Part shown: piece after piece, positions 1-12,493 of the stretch
How positions within the stretch are numbered: the stretch's first letter is position 1
Layout: every line of letters begins with the position of its first letter
NCBI RefSeq assembly: GCF_025766255.1
Contig: NW_026516675.1
Span: forward strand, 62,001-126,000
DNA from: Zychaea mexicana
Taxonomy: Eukaryota; Mucoromycota; Mucoromycetes; Mucorales; Lichtheimiaceae
Direction: 5' to 3'
Length of the DNA: 64,000 nucleotides
Position numbers and translations under genes: made by a program
The notes under the pieces: generated by a model
Seen by the model: the letters and a program-made list of their open reading frames with translations, nothing else
What the model was told of the DNA's origin: nothing
The model's database searches: none

Positions 1-1
1 A

Positions 2-3000
2 AATCCATGGGCAACAGAGCACCAGCAAGGCCTGTATCAGCAACCGCAACAAAACGACGAAGCTGAATCACAATGGCATGAGCAGCAAAGAATAATCCAG
101 CAACAAATCGCATACGATCAGCAACAGTCGTACAACCAGCAAATCCTGCAACAACAGGGTAACAGCGAGTGGCCTACCGGCGGTACAGTCGAACTGACAC
201 CAAACCAACTCAACCAGCTACAACAATTTCAGCACCAGCAACAATGGCATCAGCTTCAACAACAATATCAGCAAAACCTGCAAGAACAGCAACAAGCACA
301 ACTTCAACACATCGACGGTCAGCAACAGCACATGGTAAACCAATTCCAACTCGAATTGGACCAACGCCAAAACGAATTTAATCGTCAACTTGAAGAACAG
401 CGTGCCGAATTAGAACGTTGGGCACAAGAACAAGAAGAACACTGGAAGCAGAAACTGGCAGCACGAGACCTCGAACATGAGCAAGCAATCAACCAAATTC
501 ACCAAAACTTCCATAACATGCACGAGTCATTTAATCAGCAACTCGCAGCATTTGAGGCAGGACCATCAGCACAGGCTTCAGACCTTCAAAGTGTTCTCAC
601 AAACATTGATAGTCGGTACCAAGCTCGAGATGAAACGATGCAACAATTGCTTGAAGCAATCAAAGGAATGCGCAGTGGTTCAGTTCAGGAACCAAAAACC
701 ACAACACACGAGGTTCAACAGCAGCTGCTCGAAGCCATTAGGGAGTTGAAACGAGATACACCTGCAGCCTCCTCGAGTCAGCCCCCTAGAGCAGCGCCAA
801 CCACAGTCGATACACCTAATGCTGAAAATGCAACAACCGCAGGATCACTTCGTCGTTGGTGGCTTCGACAACCCAGAGCAGATTCCACCGACGATGAAGC
901 AGAGGTCCTACATGTACCCGCAGTAGTAAGATCAGATGATGGTAACAGTCGAGCCAGTATGCCAGTAGGGCGGCAAAACGTCGGCCAAGAATCAACCAAA
1001 GGGAAACGAAGATTGGTCGTACCCCCCTTCAAGGGAACAGCAACGGAAGACCCACATGCATGGCTATTGGCGTTCGAAAAAATCATGCACTATTATGCGT
1101 GGTCAGATCAAGAAGCTGCAAGTGAATTCATGGTGTCTCTACACGGAGCAGCAATATATTGGTGGGATGCGTTGAACGCCGATACTCGAGAAAGCTACAA
1201 CGCAGTCAAAGCAGCATTCAAAGCATATTTCGGTGCCGGCGAAGACACTGCAGCAGCAGCGCTCACAGAATTAGCAGACATGCATCAAGGACAAGAAAGC
1301 ATGGTTTCCTTTGGGGCCAGACTTAAAGTCACCCTATCCAAAATAGACCCAGCAATGAATGAGTCACTCAAACTCTTCTTCTTCGCGTCACACGCCCGAG
1401 CAGAAGTCACTAGAGAAGTCTCAAGAAGAAATCCTGCAAATCTGAACGAGGCAATCACGTATGCTATCAAACTCGAACGTCATGATCGCAACACAGCAAA
1501 CCATTACACATTGCTACACAACAAAACGAAAGCAATGCTGAAAAACGTGCCTCAAGCACCAACAGCACCGCTTGAGCCAAAGGAACTCACAAGCGATGTA
1601 CGCCCAATGGAAGACGTCCAAGCAACCAACTACCAAAAACACAAACATGGACGCTCAAACGGATACAAAGGAAAAGGACGATCATTCACCAAAAAACAAA
1701 GCAGCAACAACAACAAATACAACAATAGCAGCAGACGCCCAAACAGCAACGACAAAAAAGGCTGCTACCACTGCGGCCGTACCAACCACCTAGTCAAAGA
1801 TTGTTGGTTCGCAAAGAACGGCAGCAGCAGCGTAAACCAGCAAAAGATCAACAGCGAGACAACCACCGGCAGCCAGACGACGACGGATTATCAACCAGCG
1901 ACACTTTTCGACAACCTAATGCAGCAACAAAACACACAGCGCATCATACAAATTCCAGCTAAACAATCATCACAAGCTCTCTCATATGATGACGAATCAC
2001 CAACAAGATTTGCGATTTGGGCAACAATCGGCAACTTAAGAACCAAAGTCCTCATAGATTCAGGGGCCGAGATCACATCAATGGACGAAGCAACAGTTGC
2101 AGCGGCCACCTTGAACAAACAACCAGCACAGCCTATGCGGCTACAGTATGGTAATTCATCTGAAGAAATTTCAGATAGCGAGGTAACCACTACCTTACAA
2201 ATCAATCAAGAAACATGGCCAGCAACACTCAGAGTTGTCCCACAGCAAAATACACCAGTGATCATCGGCATGGACTGGATGGTAGGGAAGGCACTCCTAC
2301 TTGACGTGGATAATCGACGCATACTATCCAAACCAGCAGTCATGGCAAAGATCAACAGCACCACCAGTACAGATTTGCTTGCCAATGTTCCAGCAGAAAT
2401 TCAACCAATTCTCCAGAAAATGCCACAAATATACGACCAAAGCCCCAAACAAACCATAACAAATGCACCAGTATGCCACGAAATCGATACTGGTGACATG
2501 AAGCCGATACAATGCCGCATGCCACGAAGATCACCAGCTGAAAAAGCCGCACTTGAACAAGAAGTCAAGGAGATGCTCAAACGAGGAGTCATTCAAGAAA
2601 GCAACAGCCCTTGGTGTTCCGCGCCAGTACTTGTAACCAAACCGGATAGGTCACTACGAGTTTGCATCAATTATAAGCGATTGAACTCTTTCACCACCGT
2701 GGACAAGTATCCCATGCCACACATCGCAGAAATCATTGACAGCCTATTAGACGTTCAAGTTTTCACGTCTATCGACCTAGCAAGTTCATACTGGCAGATA
2801 CCAATGGCAACCAAGGACGCTCCCAAGACCGCCTTCGCATGCGACTTAGGACTTTTTCATTTCAACGTTATGCCCTTCGGATTGGTCAATTCCGGATCGA
2901 CCATGAATCGTTTTATGCGCAAAATCCTTGGTCATCTATCCTCGTTCGCAGTTTGCTATGTCGATGACATTCTAGTCTATTCTACAACAAAGGAACTGCA

Positions 3001-5038
3001 TATCCAGCATGTCGAGCAAGTACTCCAAACTCTACATCGATGGCATCTCAAGATCAATCTGCGAAAATGTCACTTCATGGTCTCATCATTACCATTTCTC
3101 GGGTACATCGTTTCCAAAGAGGGCATCAAGACTGATCCTGCCAAAGTGGAAGCAATCACAAAAATGCCAGAACCAATAGATGTCACGTCTTTACAACGAT
3201 TTCTCGGCATGTGCAACTTTTACCACCGGTTCTTGTCGAACCTATCAGATACGGCTGCACCACTATACAAGCTCCTGCGAAAAAATCAACCTTGGAATTG
3301 GGATCAACAAGCACGAAAAGCTTTCAATGCTCTGAAGACGAAACTCGCTGCACTACCAACTTTAGCATACCCCGACCCCAATTTGCCGTACGATCTGCAT
3401 ACAGATGCATCAAATGTAGGCATAGGTGCAGTACTTTGCCAACTACATCGACCAGTCGCCTTCGCTAGCAAAACACTATCACCGGCCGAACAAAATTTCT
3501 CAGTCACAGAAAAAGAATGCTACGCTATCGTTTGGAGCTTAGAATACTTTCATTGTTATGTACACGGAGCAACGTTGACGATATACACAGACCATGCAGC
3601 ACTGAAGGCACTATTGACAAAAAATCCGGGAAAAGGACGATTAGTACGATGGATATTGGCGTTACAGCAATATCAGTTCACAGTTGTGCATAGACGCGGC
3701 GTTGATAACAAAGATGCAGACGCCCTCAGCAGAGCATGAAACATAATCATAGCAACAAACCAAACAACACACAAGATACTGACAGCAGAACAAAACAGCA
3801 TTACCGGCGCAACACTCTGGCAAGAACAACAAAATGACGAGGACGTCAAGTACTACACAAGACTAAACGATCCAAAATTTGTTAAGCTTCAAGACGACAT
3901 TCTATACTACGATCGAATAAGACCAGTAGCCGTCATTCCCAAAACACTACGACCCGCCATATTCAATGCAATCCACAGCCATCCAACAGCAGGGCACTTT
4001 GGGAGAGACAAAACAATAGCAAGAGCAAAGGAAGTAGCCTGGTGGCCAACTATGCGGGAAGACATAATCAAGGCAACAAAAGAATGCGGTGAATGTCAGA
4101 GGCACAAGACACCAGTTCGGAAATACGGCGAGTTAACCAGCATTCCAGTTGGCTAGCCAGGAGAAGTATGGGCGGCCGATATCGCAGTACTCCCTACGTC
4201 AACCCGCGGCAATAGATACCTACTAGTATTCATGGAGTACCTTACGAAATGGGTTGTAACAGCAGCGCTTCCAGGATTCGACTCCAATCTCATAGCCAAC
4301 GTCCTCTTGTTCGAAATAATCCTGAAATATGGCGGCATGAAAAAGCTTATCACTGACAATGGTACAAATTTCATTTCGGAAGCAATGAATGCAGTCTGCG
4401 CACGCCTGGGAATATCACGAACAACCACCAGCGTAGAACATCCGCAAAGCGACGGACTCGTAGAGCGACAAAACCGAACAATCTAAACATCTCTTGCAAC
4501 ATATGTCGAGGACAAACCAGAACAGTGGGATGATTACCTACCATTTGTGACATTCGGAATAAACACCAGCCAACAAGCATCGACAAGCACAACACCGTTC
4601 CATGCCATGTTTGGCAGAACAGCAATCCTGCCACCAGTTAGCGACATCAGACCACCAGTGATGCGATCACACAACACGGAAACATGGGTGACATACCTAA
4701 ACCATTACATTCCGGTAATCCAAGGCCAAATTCGATCCAACATCCAAAAAGCGCAAGAGAGGCAGAAACGGAATTACGACAAAAAACGACATAAAAGACC
4801 AACATTCAATATTGGCGATTTAGTTTTACGGCTTAAGCCCAAGGATACATGGAAATTCCCGCAACCTAAGTTCTCTGGTCCTTGGCAAATAACCAAATAC
4901 AACAACGAAGCAAAAACAAGCTATACGTTAAAGCATACGACGAAAAAGCATACAAAGCCAACAACTGCCAACCAAGACCAGCTTTACCCTTTCCACAATA
5001 CAGCAGCTTTATTGGAGGGGAGTAATGTAACAGTCTAG
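2..5038 (+). pseudogene. Gag-Pol polyprotein of the Ty3/gypsy element, with three in-frame stops
   Basis: The frame is open from base 2, so the N-terminus lies outside. The first ~110 residues are Gln-rich and coiled-coil-like, followed by a gypsy Gag domain, a CCHC knuckle (CYHCGRTNHLVKDC, ~1765-1806), an aspartic protease with DSGAE (~2057), RT with YVDDILVYS (~2957-2983), RNase H with HTDAS (~3400) and integrase. The integrase keeps the HHCC zinc-binding part (~3970-4105) and the DDE residues: ADIAV, TDNG, and the Glu in LVERQN. Stops lie in the same frame: TGA 3737-3739 between RNase H and integrase, TAG 4154-4156 inside integrase, and TAA 4484-4486 just after the catalytic Glu. No frameshift separates Gag from Pol, so a single-ORF polyprotein is the likely ancestral design. 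The integrase cannot be made intact from this copy. Confidence 0.92.
5014..5022 (+). other. Polypurine tract (plus-strand primer)
   Basis: The run GGAGGGGAG lies three bases before the TGTAA that opens the 3' LTR. This is the expected position and composition for the RNase H-resistant primer of plus-strand synthesis. Confidence 0.75.
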
Positions 5039-5145
5039 TAGTAACCCCAAATCCTTACCCCCAAATATAACCTAGTCACACATGAATATCTACATCCCTA
5101 TCTTGAATAAAGTTACAAGCAGTTGGTTTCACTCATACTTTTACA
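5026..5145 (+). repeat. 3' LTR, 120 bp
   Basis: It starts TGTAACAG and ends TTTTACA, with 5-bp inverted ends TGTAA/TTACA. It follows the purine tract and carries AATAAA at 5106-5111, a plausible polyadenylation signal for an R region. The next base (5146) resumes the LINE RT coding sequence. At 120 bp the LTR is short. The partner 5' LTR is outside the window, so neither LTR divergence (age) nor the target duplication (expected 4-6 bp beginning GCACG) could be read. Confidence 0.8.
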
Positions 5146-7617
5146 GCACGGTAGCACGACCACGGACCGAGAGGTTCCGCTGCGATTGCATGGCACAGCC
5201 TGCCTTGATTTTTGCCAGGAGCTGACCAGCAAAGGAGTCACGTTGTTGAACTGAAGTATATAGCGGATATCCGAGGTAGATCAGGGCATTGGGTGAATTC
5301 TTGTCGTGCCAAGAGCTGATACCATATCGGTCCAAGGTGGACACCCAGGAGGAGGAAGCACAACTGGATAAAGAGATAGCATGGGTTTTATGATAGTTGA
5401 CTCGAGCATTTGATGCCGCCGCGTATGTGCGGAGGTGATGTAGACAGTGATTCAAATCGTCTTCGTTCTGAAGGAAAACTAGGACATCGTCAGCATATGC
5501 GAGCACCTTGGCAGCTGGTGGGCCTGGAACATCGGGAATGGAGCTTGGGATCGAAAATCCTTGTATTGCCGGGTCATGCAAAATGCGCTGCAACAGGGGT
5601 TCAAATGCGAGGTTAAACAGTAACGGTGACAAGGGGTCTCCTTGACGGACACCGCGTTGTTGTAAAACAGTAGGGGAGAGATGACCATTAACGTAAACAC
5701 AGAGTTCGGTACCAAAAAACAGATTCATTATACAATTAATCAGGCTCTCCAGGAATTCCCAGTGGAATAGCACTCGGCGAAGGTACTCCGGATGTACTCG
5801 ATCATAAGCTTTTTCTTCATCTATAAGCAAACCTACGGCGTCTATGCCATGTTTTTGTGCGTGGTCCATTATAAGTCGCACTAACATGCCATTATCCGCG
5901 ATATATCTATTCTTAACAAATCCTGTTTGAAAGGGATTGACGAGGTTAGTAGCAATTGGTATCATACGACTATTGAGAATACGAGTAAAGATTTTGGCAT
6001 CCGCGTTAATCAGAGAGATAGGACGCCAATTTTTCAAAGACGATAGATCTCCTTTTTTTGGGAGTAGACAGATACACGTTTGGCTCCAAGAAGGCGGGAA
6101 ATGACCTTCATTTAGAGCCTCGTTATATACTTTACCAATGAGGTCATGAAGACTAGGATGTTGAAAGACAAGCCGTAGGACCTGGTATGGTATGCCATCC
6201 AGACCTGGGCTACTCTGTTTTGGACACCTTGCAGCTTGTGTTAGTAGATCAGTCATGGTGATTGGAGTAACGAGACTATTCCGTTCAGTAGTGGAGAGCC
6301 GACAAGGATGGGGAAGATGGTTTAACAAGTCATCAACTGCTACGCTAGAAACAGGAGAGGGAGTATATAAGTGCTGATAAAAGGAACAAACGGATGCATG
6401 TTGGTGTGAAAGGGAAGAGTCAATGATGCCAGTAACGGGATGTTGAAGGGGGGGAATAGCTCGCTGAGCTGAGCGTGTCTGGATTGTGTGCTTTAAATAA
6501 CCTGCCGATTTCTCGCCCGCTTCACGCCACGGAGTGGACACGCGCAAGGCAAAAATATCCATTGCGGCTTGCTGATGCTGAGTGTTCTCGGCCTCAATGC
6601 AACATACTCGTTCGTCCAAGCTCCCAGACCGACCAGATCTGCGAAGCAAATTGGTACGAAGCCTTTGCAGATGGCGTATCTCTTGGCGCTGGCGTGATGC
6701 TTGTTTCCTACCAAATTTCTGACAAGTTTTCTTGACCTGATGTTTTACCTGATCCCATTGGTACTGAGGCGAAATATCCGCGGTAAATGACGCTTTTCAA
6801 GCGTCAATGTCTTGGTATAAAGTTTGTTTGAAATCCTCAGAACGGCATAGTAAAAAATTCGCGCGCCTAATACCTTTACCGGTGGAGGAAATAGCTAAAC
6901 GGATATTACTATATACTATTGCATGATCTGTCCATTATAGTCAAGAAACTCAGTAGCAGGCGGGGAGAAAAGGGAATATAGATCAGGAGATGAGAAAATA
7001 TAATCAATAGACGATTGCCCTGGGGAGGACTTGAAAGTGATAGGAGGGGAAGAATTTTCAAAGGGGGATTGCATGAGATTGTAGAAGGTAGAAGAAATAA
7101 ATGACAGCTAGTCAGTAAGGGCACTGGAATAAGAGGAATCGGTACGGGAATATGAACAATTGAAGTCTCCAACAATAACACACCGGTGGGTGAAAGAGTT
7201 ATAGAGATCAAGAGTAATAAGAGGTAGAAGATTTTGAAAGAATGTGTGGCGAGCGTGAACCTCAGCAGGAACATAGATGTTAAGGATATGGAAGGGTTCA
7301 AAAGAAGAGTTTACATGAGATATCGTGACCCAAAGGGCACGACCATCCCTGGTCGAGAAAATAGGGGTGAGAACGAGTTGGGGAGAATAGGATACCAGAC
7401 CACAAAAGGAGGACCAGTAGCATTGATGAGCTTGAAATTGGTTAGTAATACGTTGTTCGGCTGACTCGCTAGGAAACTTTGTGTCCTGGAGTGCCAGTAG
7501 ATCAAAATGCATAGAGCGAAGGTAACGAATATAATGTTGTTGTTTCTTTTGTTGTTTTTGTTTAGAGCCACCTACCTTTGTTAGTCAGCGGCAATTAAGT
7601 GTAGCGAACTTAATCAT
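5146..7617 (-). pseudogene. LINE ORF2: AP endonuclease and reverse transcriptase, broken and truncated
   Basis: The enzyme nicks DNA and primes reverse transcription at the target. The likely start is ATG 7617-7615, with a stop at codon 11. The endonuclease region shows LLALQDTKF, the VGDFNCS motif and a later IDYIFSSPDL segment, with a stop near 7108. The RT part (open 6649-5146) shows LPKKGDLSSLKNWRPISL, DEEKAYDRVHPEYL, RQGDPLSPLLFNLAFEPLL and AYADDVLVFL (~5500-5473). It ends at 5146 where the gypsy LTR was inserted; the apparent terminal stop (5143-5141) is made by LTR bases. Several stops lie between endonuclease and RT (about 7110-6740), so the gene is dead. Confidence 0.9.
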
Positions 7618-7744
7618 ATTATTAATTGTTAAATGTTCGGGTCGACACTCTAATTAAGAGCGTCCTGGCCCTGTTGGATCTTCGGATCCACCAGGTTCAG
7701 CGGTTGAGGATTTGATCGCGTCATCGAGGAGCATATCATCGTCT

Positions 7745-9069
7745 TCATCGGCTCCCTTGTTTGATGGGAGATTGTAGAGATTCGGGCGAATTACTGGTAT
7801 CCTGCTCATTGGCGGCAGCTGGTGACCCGGTGGTAGACGGTGGTTGAATAGTCATTTTATCACTCGAGGTGGGTGTTTCAGCTTGCTTAGTAGCAGCTGG
7901 AGGTGTTGCGGACGTTGGCGCGGGAACATCCGAGATGGTGGTGACCAGAAGGTCCTTCGACAAAGGTTGTATCACTTTGCTCGACGTACGCTGGCGTTTG
8001 GAACGTCGTGATTTGGGATCACGAGCATTGGCGTCGGGAGCTTTTGCCTCTCTAGTGGCGGTAAACTTGAACGGCATTGAAGGGACATCTGGACCAGTGT
8101 TAGCCTTCTTGGTATGCTTATATGGGTTCGCTGGCTCAGGGCAATTTCGCTGCAAATGGCCTGGCCGTTCACAATTGAAGCATACACGAGGTGGTCGAGC
8201 AGGGCAAGCATTGATGCTGTGAGATGTTTTGTGGCAGTACCGGCAGTAGTCACCCATCTCTGCCCAGGTGGCAAAGAAGCTACGTGCATTACCATTGGCT
8301 GAAAAACAACAGGACAGGCGATGTATCAAAGGTGCAAAGATGTCCTTTGGTAGTTTACATAGAACTGCAAAACCACGGCCGCCCATCCACCATTGGGCCC
8401 CTCGTAGAGACCAAGATATAAGATACGACCATATTGGGATAGGCATGATTTTAACCCCTTTTCGAGGACATGCATAGGGAGGATTGGTAACTTTTCTAAT
8501 TTCACCTGGAAGACTTCATGATCAGGAGGCATGGATCGAGAGGCAGTGAGTGAGACGTCGGCTGACACTTGAAGTGGGAGATCGCAGGCTTCAGAGCAAG
8601 AGTCCTCGGAGTCAAGAATGAGCTCAACAAGAGTGCGACCATTTTCACGATGAGTGAGAGAACCAAGGCCGATTCCAACAGGGAAACGTTGACGAGCTGC
8701 GTCAAAGAAAGCTTTGGGTTGAAGCTTATTGCCAGTTACATCGTAGAACACACTAAATTCTTCAGATCCACGGCGAAACACTGGTTGAGACGTCGAAGAG
8801 GTGGTTGATTCTTGATCAGGCAAAGATGCAGTCGGTGAGACCGCAGAAGAATAGTTGAGACCTTTCGTCTGGCCGAGTGTAGTGAACCGTTGACCTTTGG
8901 TCACTTGTGCATACGAACGAAAATAAAGTGTAGAACTTTTGCCCTTTGGTGCCGTTGGAGAGGATGAGAGTGGGGTTGTAGAGGAAGGAGATTGGGTTGG
9001 TTGATCTGTGGTTTGTTTGGTTTAATTCACCACTGAGGGTGAATCGGGGTCTTTATCGGGAAGAGCCAT
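7745..9069 (-). pseudogene. LINE ORF1 (nucleic-acid-binding Gag-like protein), broken
   Basis: ORF1 proteins coat LINE RNA. An ATG at 9069-9067 begins a frame that meets TAA at codon 16 (9024-9022) and continues in the same frame to 8326. The sense then moves to another frame near 8390, within a conserved-looking GGR-GF-VL stretch, and runs to 7745. The second part contains two zinc knuckles, CRYCHKTSHSINAC and CFNCERPGHLQRNC (~8235-8155), followed by a basic and Pro/Thr-rich tail. The N-terminal half has an RRM-like layout by eye, which I cannot confirm. One nonsense mutation plus one frameshift make it non-functional. Confidence 0.82.
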
Positions 9070-9072
9070 GCA

Positions 9073-12000
9073 TTGAGTACTAGACACCACCTGCTACACG
9101 ACAAAATTGAATGGCAGCATGCGGAAGGAAGACCAGAGCGGCAAGAACATTCTTACCAACAGCAAAATCCATCACCCACTAGACAATCGGCAATCAATTC
9201 GTTCTATAAACCAGTACACTCGGCATCAAGGCAGTTCAAGAATTTCCCATCATTCGATGATCGAAATGGATATGGTGGTTCGACACCTGGTCCTAAGTAT
9301 CTCACAAAAATGTACAATGAATTTGTTGAAATGCATATAAACGACCACTACAACCACATGAGTTCTCTACCAGCCACCATAATCAACATTGACCACAGCC
9401 ATAAGGTGAGCTTAATTTATTTGCTTTTGTGTATATATATTCTGACAAGTGCTTTGTTTGTTTTTGATAATAGGTGACAAAGCATCTTTCCAAACTGGAT
9501 TCGTGCAAAATTTTTGAAGGTGTTGGTATCAATGACAAACGAATACGGAGAGACCCGGTATCAAGCTTTTGTGCCTACTACATCCATGGATCACATAGAA
9601 CAAGGAATACAAGGTATACTGTACTTTCTTTCTTACAATTTCCTGATTGCATTACAGTAACCGAAACTAATTTTTGCGATTAGCCATGCTACAAAGTCTT
9701 ACTGCCCATGGTCATCGTCACCCAGAAATCCTTTTTACTGACAAAGTCGAGGCCGATAAACAGATTTTTGAAACACAAATCGAATCTCTTCGTACTGAAG
9801 TTCATCCACGTATAGTCGCTGATCCATATTATCATCTGCCACAGCTACAGCTACCATCAACAATTTCAGTAACAATTCACAGCTCACCTTTGCAAATCGA
9901 AGCTGCTTTGACACCACTACTCGAACAAAATGGCACTGAACAGCAACCGATCGTCGTAGGTCTTGACGCAGAGTGGACATTTCATGAAAATGATCCAACG
10001 TGGCATCCAGTATCAATAATACAAGTTGCATATGACGACCGAGTATCAATATCAAAGCTGGAGAAGTTATCATCATTGCCACATGCTATCTGGACGCTGC
10101 TTTATCGCAAAGATATCATCAAGGTTGGGCGTAACATCGCAAATGATATTACTCGGCTCTCACAATCTTTTACCCAACAATTTAATAACCTTTAAGCATC
10201 CAATGTCGTGGACCTGTTGACAATTTGCAACGAGTACAAATGCAAACCAGTCACTGGATCAAGTCTGGCAGATATGTGTGCAACAATTCTACAGTATCGT
10301 CTATCCAAGGATTTATAGCAAGGCAACTGGGAAGGTCGACTTACTGACGAGCAAGTACACGATGCAGCTTTGGATGCCTGGTGTAGTCGGCAAATGTATC
10401 TCCAAGTGACATCGCCTAGAAACGACATCATAAATCGACGAGCTGGTGTACATGTAACAGTGCTAAGCGACGATGGTACTGTGGAGGTGGCGCGCGGGAA
10501 AATCAGCGATGCTAGACAAAGTGGGTATGTACATACTCTCTCCCTTACTTACTCCTTGCTTGCACCAATTCGTAGTAGGAATAACACAATAAGTCAAATC
10601 ATATTACTAATATTATGCTAACCCTGACTTTTTTCCAGAATCTTTAATAAGCGGACGATAACGGAATATCGTGCACTGGTTGAAGTTACTAATGTCTTGG
10701 TTCCTGGGGCAAAGTTGCAATTATGTGATAGCCAGCCACTTTTGTCATTTCTTGCTGCTCCGTTTTGTGCATTAGTGCGTTTGTTGTCACTGCGTCCTTG
10801 TTATCAACTTATTGAGCCTTTCACCACTGTGCACAATGGGGAAACACTAAACATATCGCAGAGCATGGATCATCCGGAATCGCAAGCTGGTCAAACTGAT
10901 CATAGCAGCGATAATGACGTGCAATCATGGGATATTTATGAAACTGACTCGGAAGACGACAGTGACGATGATATGCCGGTACCAACGCCAAACACTTTAG
11001 CTATGGGCGAGAGCTCCAAGATTTATGGCAGTCGCCTCCTCGATCCTATTTTACAAAAGTATCGACCACAACGCTTGGAACAAGATAACGCCATCCACAC
11101 CAGAATCGTCCAAGATGCTTGGCATGCGCTCAAGAGAATCTCAATACCAAAGAAACATGGGTTACGCATAGAATTCCAACGTAAATTAACCGACGCAATT
11201 TTGTGGATGGATTCTGGAGATGTTGCAGCTGTTACCCGGGTTCTGCATGAAAATGGAGAGAGATTTGAATTGGGTATATATCTATATGAATATCTTTTAT
11301 TGTGGGCGACAGCAAGCTTAATTTGATATACCAAAACCATTTTATTTTAGTTCGTTGGCGTCGCAAATCTTGGATTAACGAGCGATGCACCTGGGACATC
11401 ATTGTACTTGTTTCGACGACGGGATGAAAATAGTTTGGCAGTATATCAATGTCTAAGGGGAGCAAACTCTCTTGAGGGCGGTATGCACCAGAATTTAAAG
11501 AGGCATTTGGAGCTTTCAATGCAAGTCCGAGATTTGTGGTTAATTTGCTTGCCGAATATCGAACACAACATAATTTACATGTAAGTGTATCTCATAGCCT
11601 GAAAAAAGTGACCAATTTACTGAACAATCGAACATTTTTTTATGTGGCAGGTTGGTACGCTGAATCGCACAGGCAAACAATACAAGGGAAATCACAATAT
11701 TTGGATGAAGAACAAAATCCAGCTTGCATACTTGCGACGCGAATTGCAGCTACCAAAACATTGGCTTGGTTGGCAGAACACGGATCTGTTGGCCTCGACT
11801 GAAGAAAAGTTTGACATTTGCAAGACGAGCGACGAAAGCTTAGATACATATGGCATGCAGCATTACAGACCATCAATTGAACAGGCCAACAAACGAGATA
11901 GTGCAGCTGTGAGAGCAGCATATTTAGCATCTCGTCAAGGCACCCAGTATCCAATACTACCTGTACATACTAAAGAAGAGTAGCTTTGTTCAACCGACAG

Positions 12001-12480
12001 ATATCTCAATTCTACAACAGTCAGCAACCGAACTCGACGAGGTGGACCGTTTTCGCCAAGTCATGGAACTTGACACACACTGACAGGGGCAATATTTTTC
12101 ATAAGTACCCACAGTATCTACGCACATATTTCAACAAATGGAGCCAGAACGCGGTGATAAGGAATAGCTTGGAAGGTGCAGTTCGCCCACAATCCCAAAT
12201 ACGTGATAACTCTGATCGTACTGCTGAAGTCTTGGAGCCTCGATCGAATCCGCCAGCACCGACACTGCCATCCTCAATACAGCGTAGTACATCCAGACGA
12301 CTGCAATTTAGATCCTCTGTCTACCAACCGCTTGCTCCACGGCCAATGCAACAGCAACAACAAGTTTACAGCCAATCTGATTTGTATTCCTTTGCACGTC
12401 CACCCATGTCAGCATTACACTACGGATATAGCCACCGAGCCGCAAATTGGGTGCAGTTGCACCATACCCCAATTTTTCCG
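9073..12480 (+). pseudogene. Decayed transposase-like / 3'-5' exonuclease fusion protein
   Basis: The relic matches, from memory of the family, a dispersed fungal protein with a DDE-like core followed by a DnaQ/WRN-type exonuclease. The DDE-like part contains IINIDHSHKVTKHL (spanning an intron at about 9404-9474) and later the segment ILFTDKVEADKQIFE. The exonuclease part has GLDAEWTFHENDP and SIIQVAY, and continues past a TAA at 10193-10195 and a TAG near 10316. The C-terminal part contains the CLRGANSLEGGMHQNL motif (~11,451-11,500) and a FAKSWN...NIFHKYP segment. One extra G near 9525 shifts frame before the TNEYGETRYQAF block, and another shift lies near 11,980. The N-terminal zinc-binding region expected for the family is missing; the LINE abuts at 9070. 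Confidence 0.75.
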
Positions 12481-12493
12481 TGACGCAGAATCT

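Larger units (their letters stand above)
1..5145 (+). mobile_element. Ty3/gypsy LTR retrotransposon, 5' end outside the window
   Basis: The order is Gag, CCHC knuckle, protease, reverse transcriptase, RNase H, integrase, then a purine-rich tract and an LTR. This is the Ty3/gypsy order, with integrase after RNase H. The 3' LTR starts TGTAA and ends TTACA, a perfect terminal inverted repeat. The LTR end falls exactly where the reading frame of a minus-strand LINE RT is cut, so the element inserted into that LINE. The 5' LTR and the other half of the LINE must lie left of base 1. No chromodomain is seen after the integrase. Gag-Pol is one continuous frame interrupted only by three stop codons, so the copy is defective but not old. 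Confidence 0.93.
5146..9069 (-). mobile_element. Non-LTR retrotransposon (LINE) with ORF1 and ORF2, cut at its 3' side by the gypsy element
   Basis: On the minus strand, ORF1 (9069-7745) carries two CCHC knuckles and ORF2 (7617-5146) carries an AP-type endonuclease followed by RT. The two-ORF layout with a knuckle-bearing ORF1 fits L1/Tad-like clades; the exact clade is not resolved. ORF2 stops abruptly after the post-RT motif LSVRGRATVL, because the gypsy LTR begins there. The RNase H/C-terminal part and any poly(A) tail must lie left of base 1. Both ORFs carry stops and frameshifts, so this LINE is older than the gypsy insertion. Confidence 0.9.

Noticed and set aside
6909..7301. Leu/Ser-rich minus-strand frame of 130 codons, like a membrane protein
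   Set aside because: It is a shifted reading of the LINE endonuclease; the VGDFNCS and IDYIFSS motifs lie in the overlapping frame.
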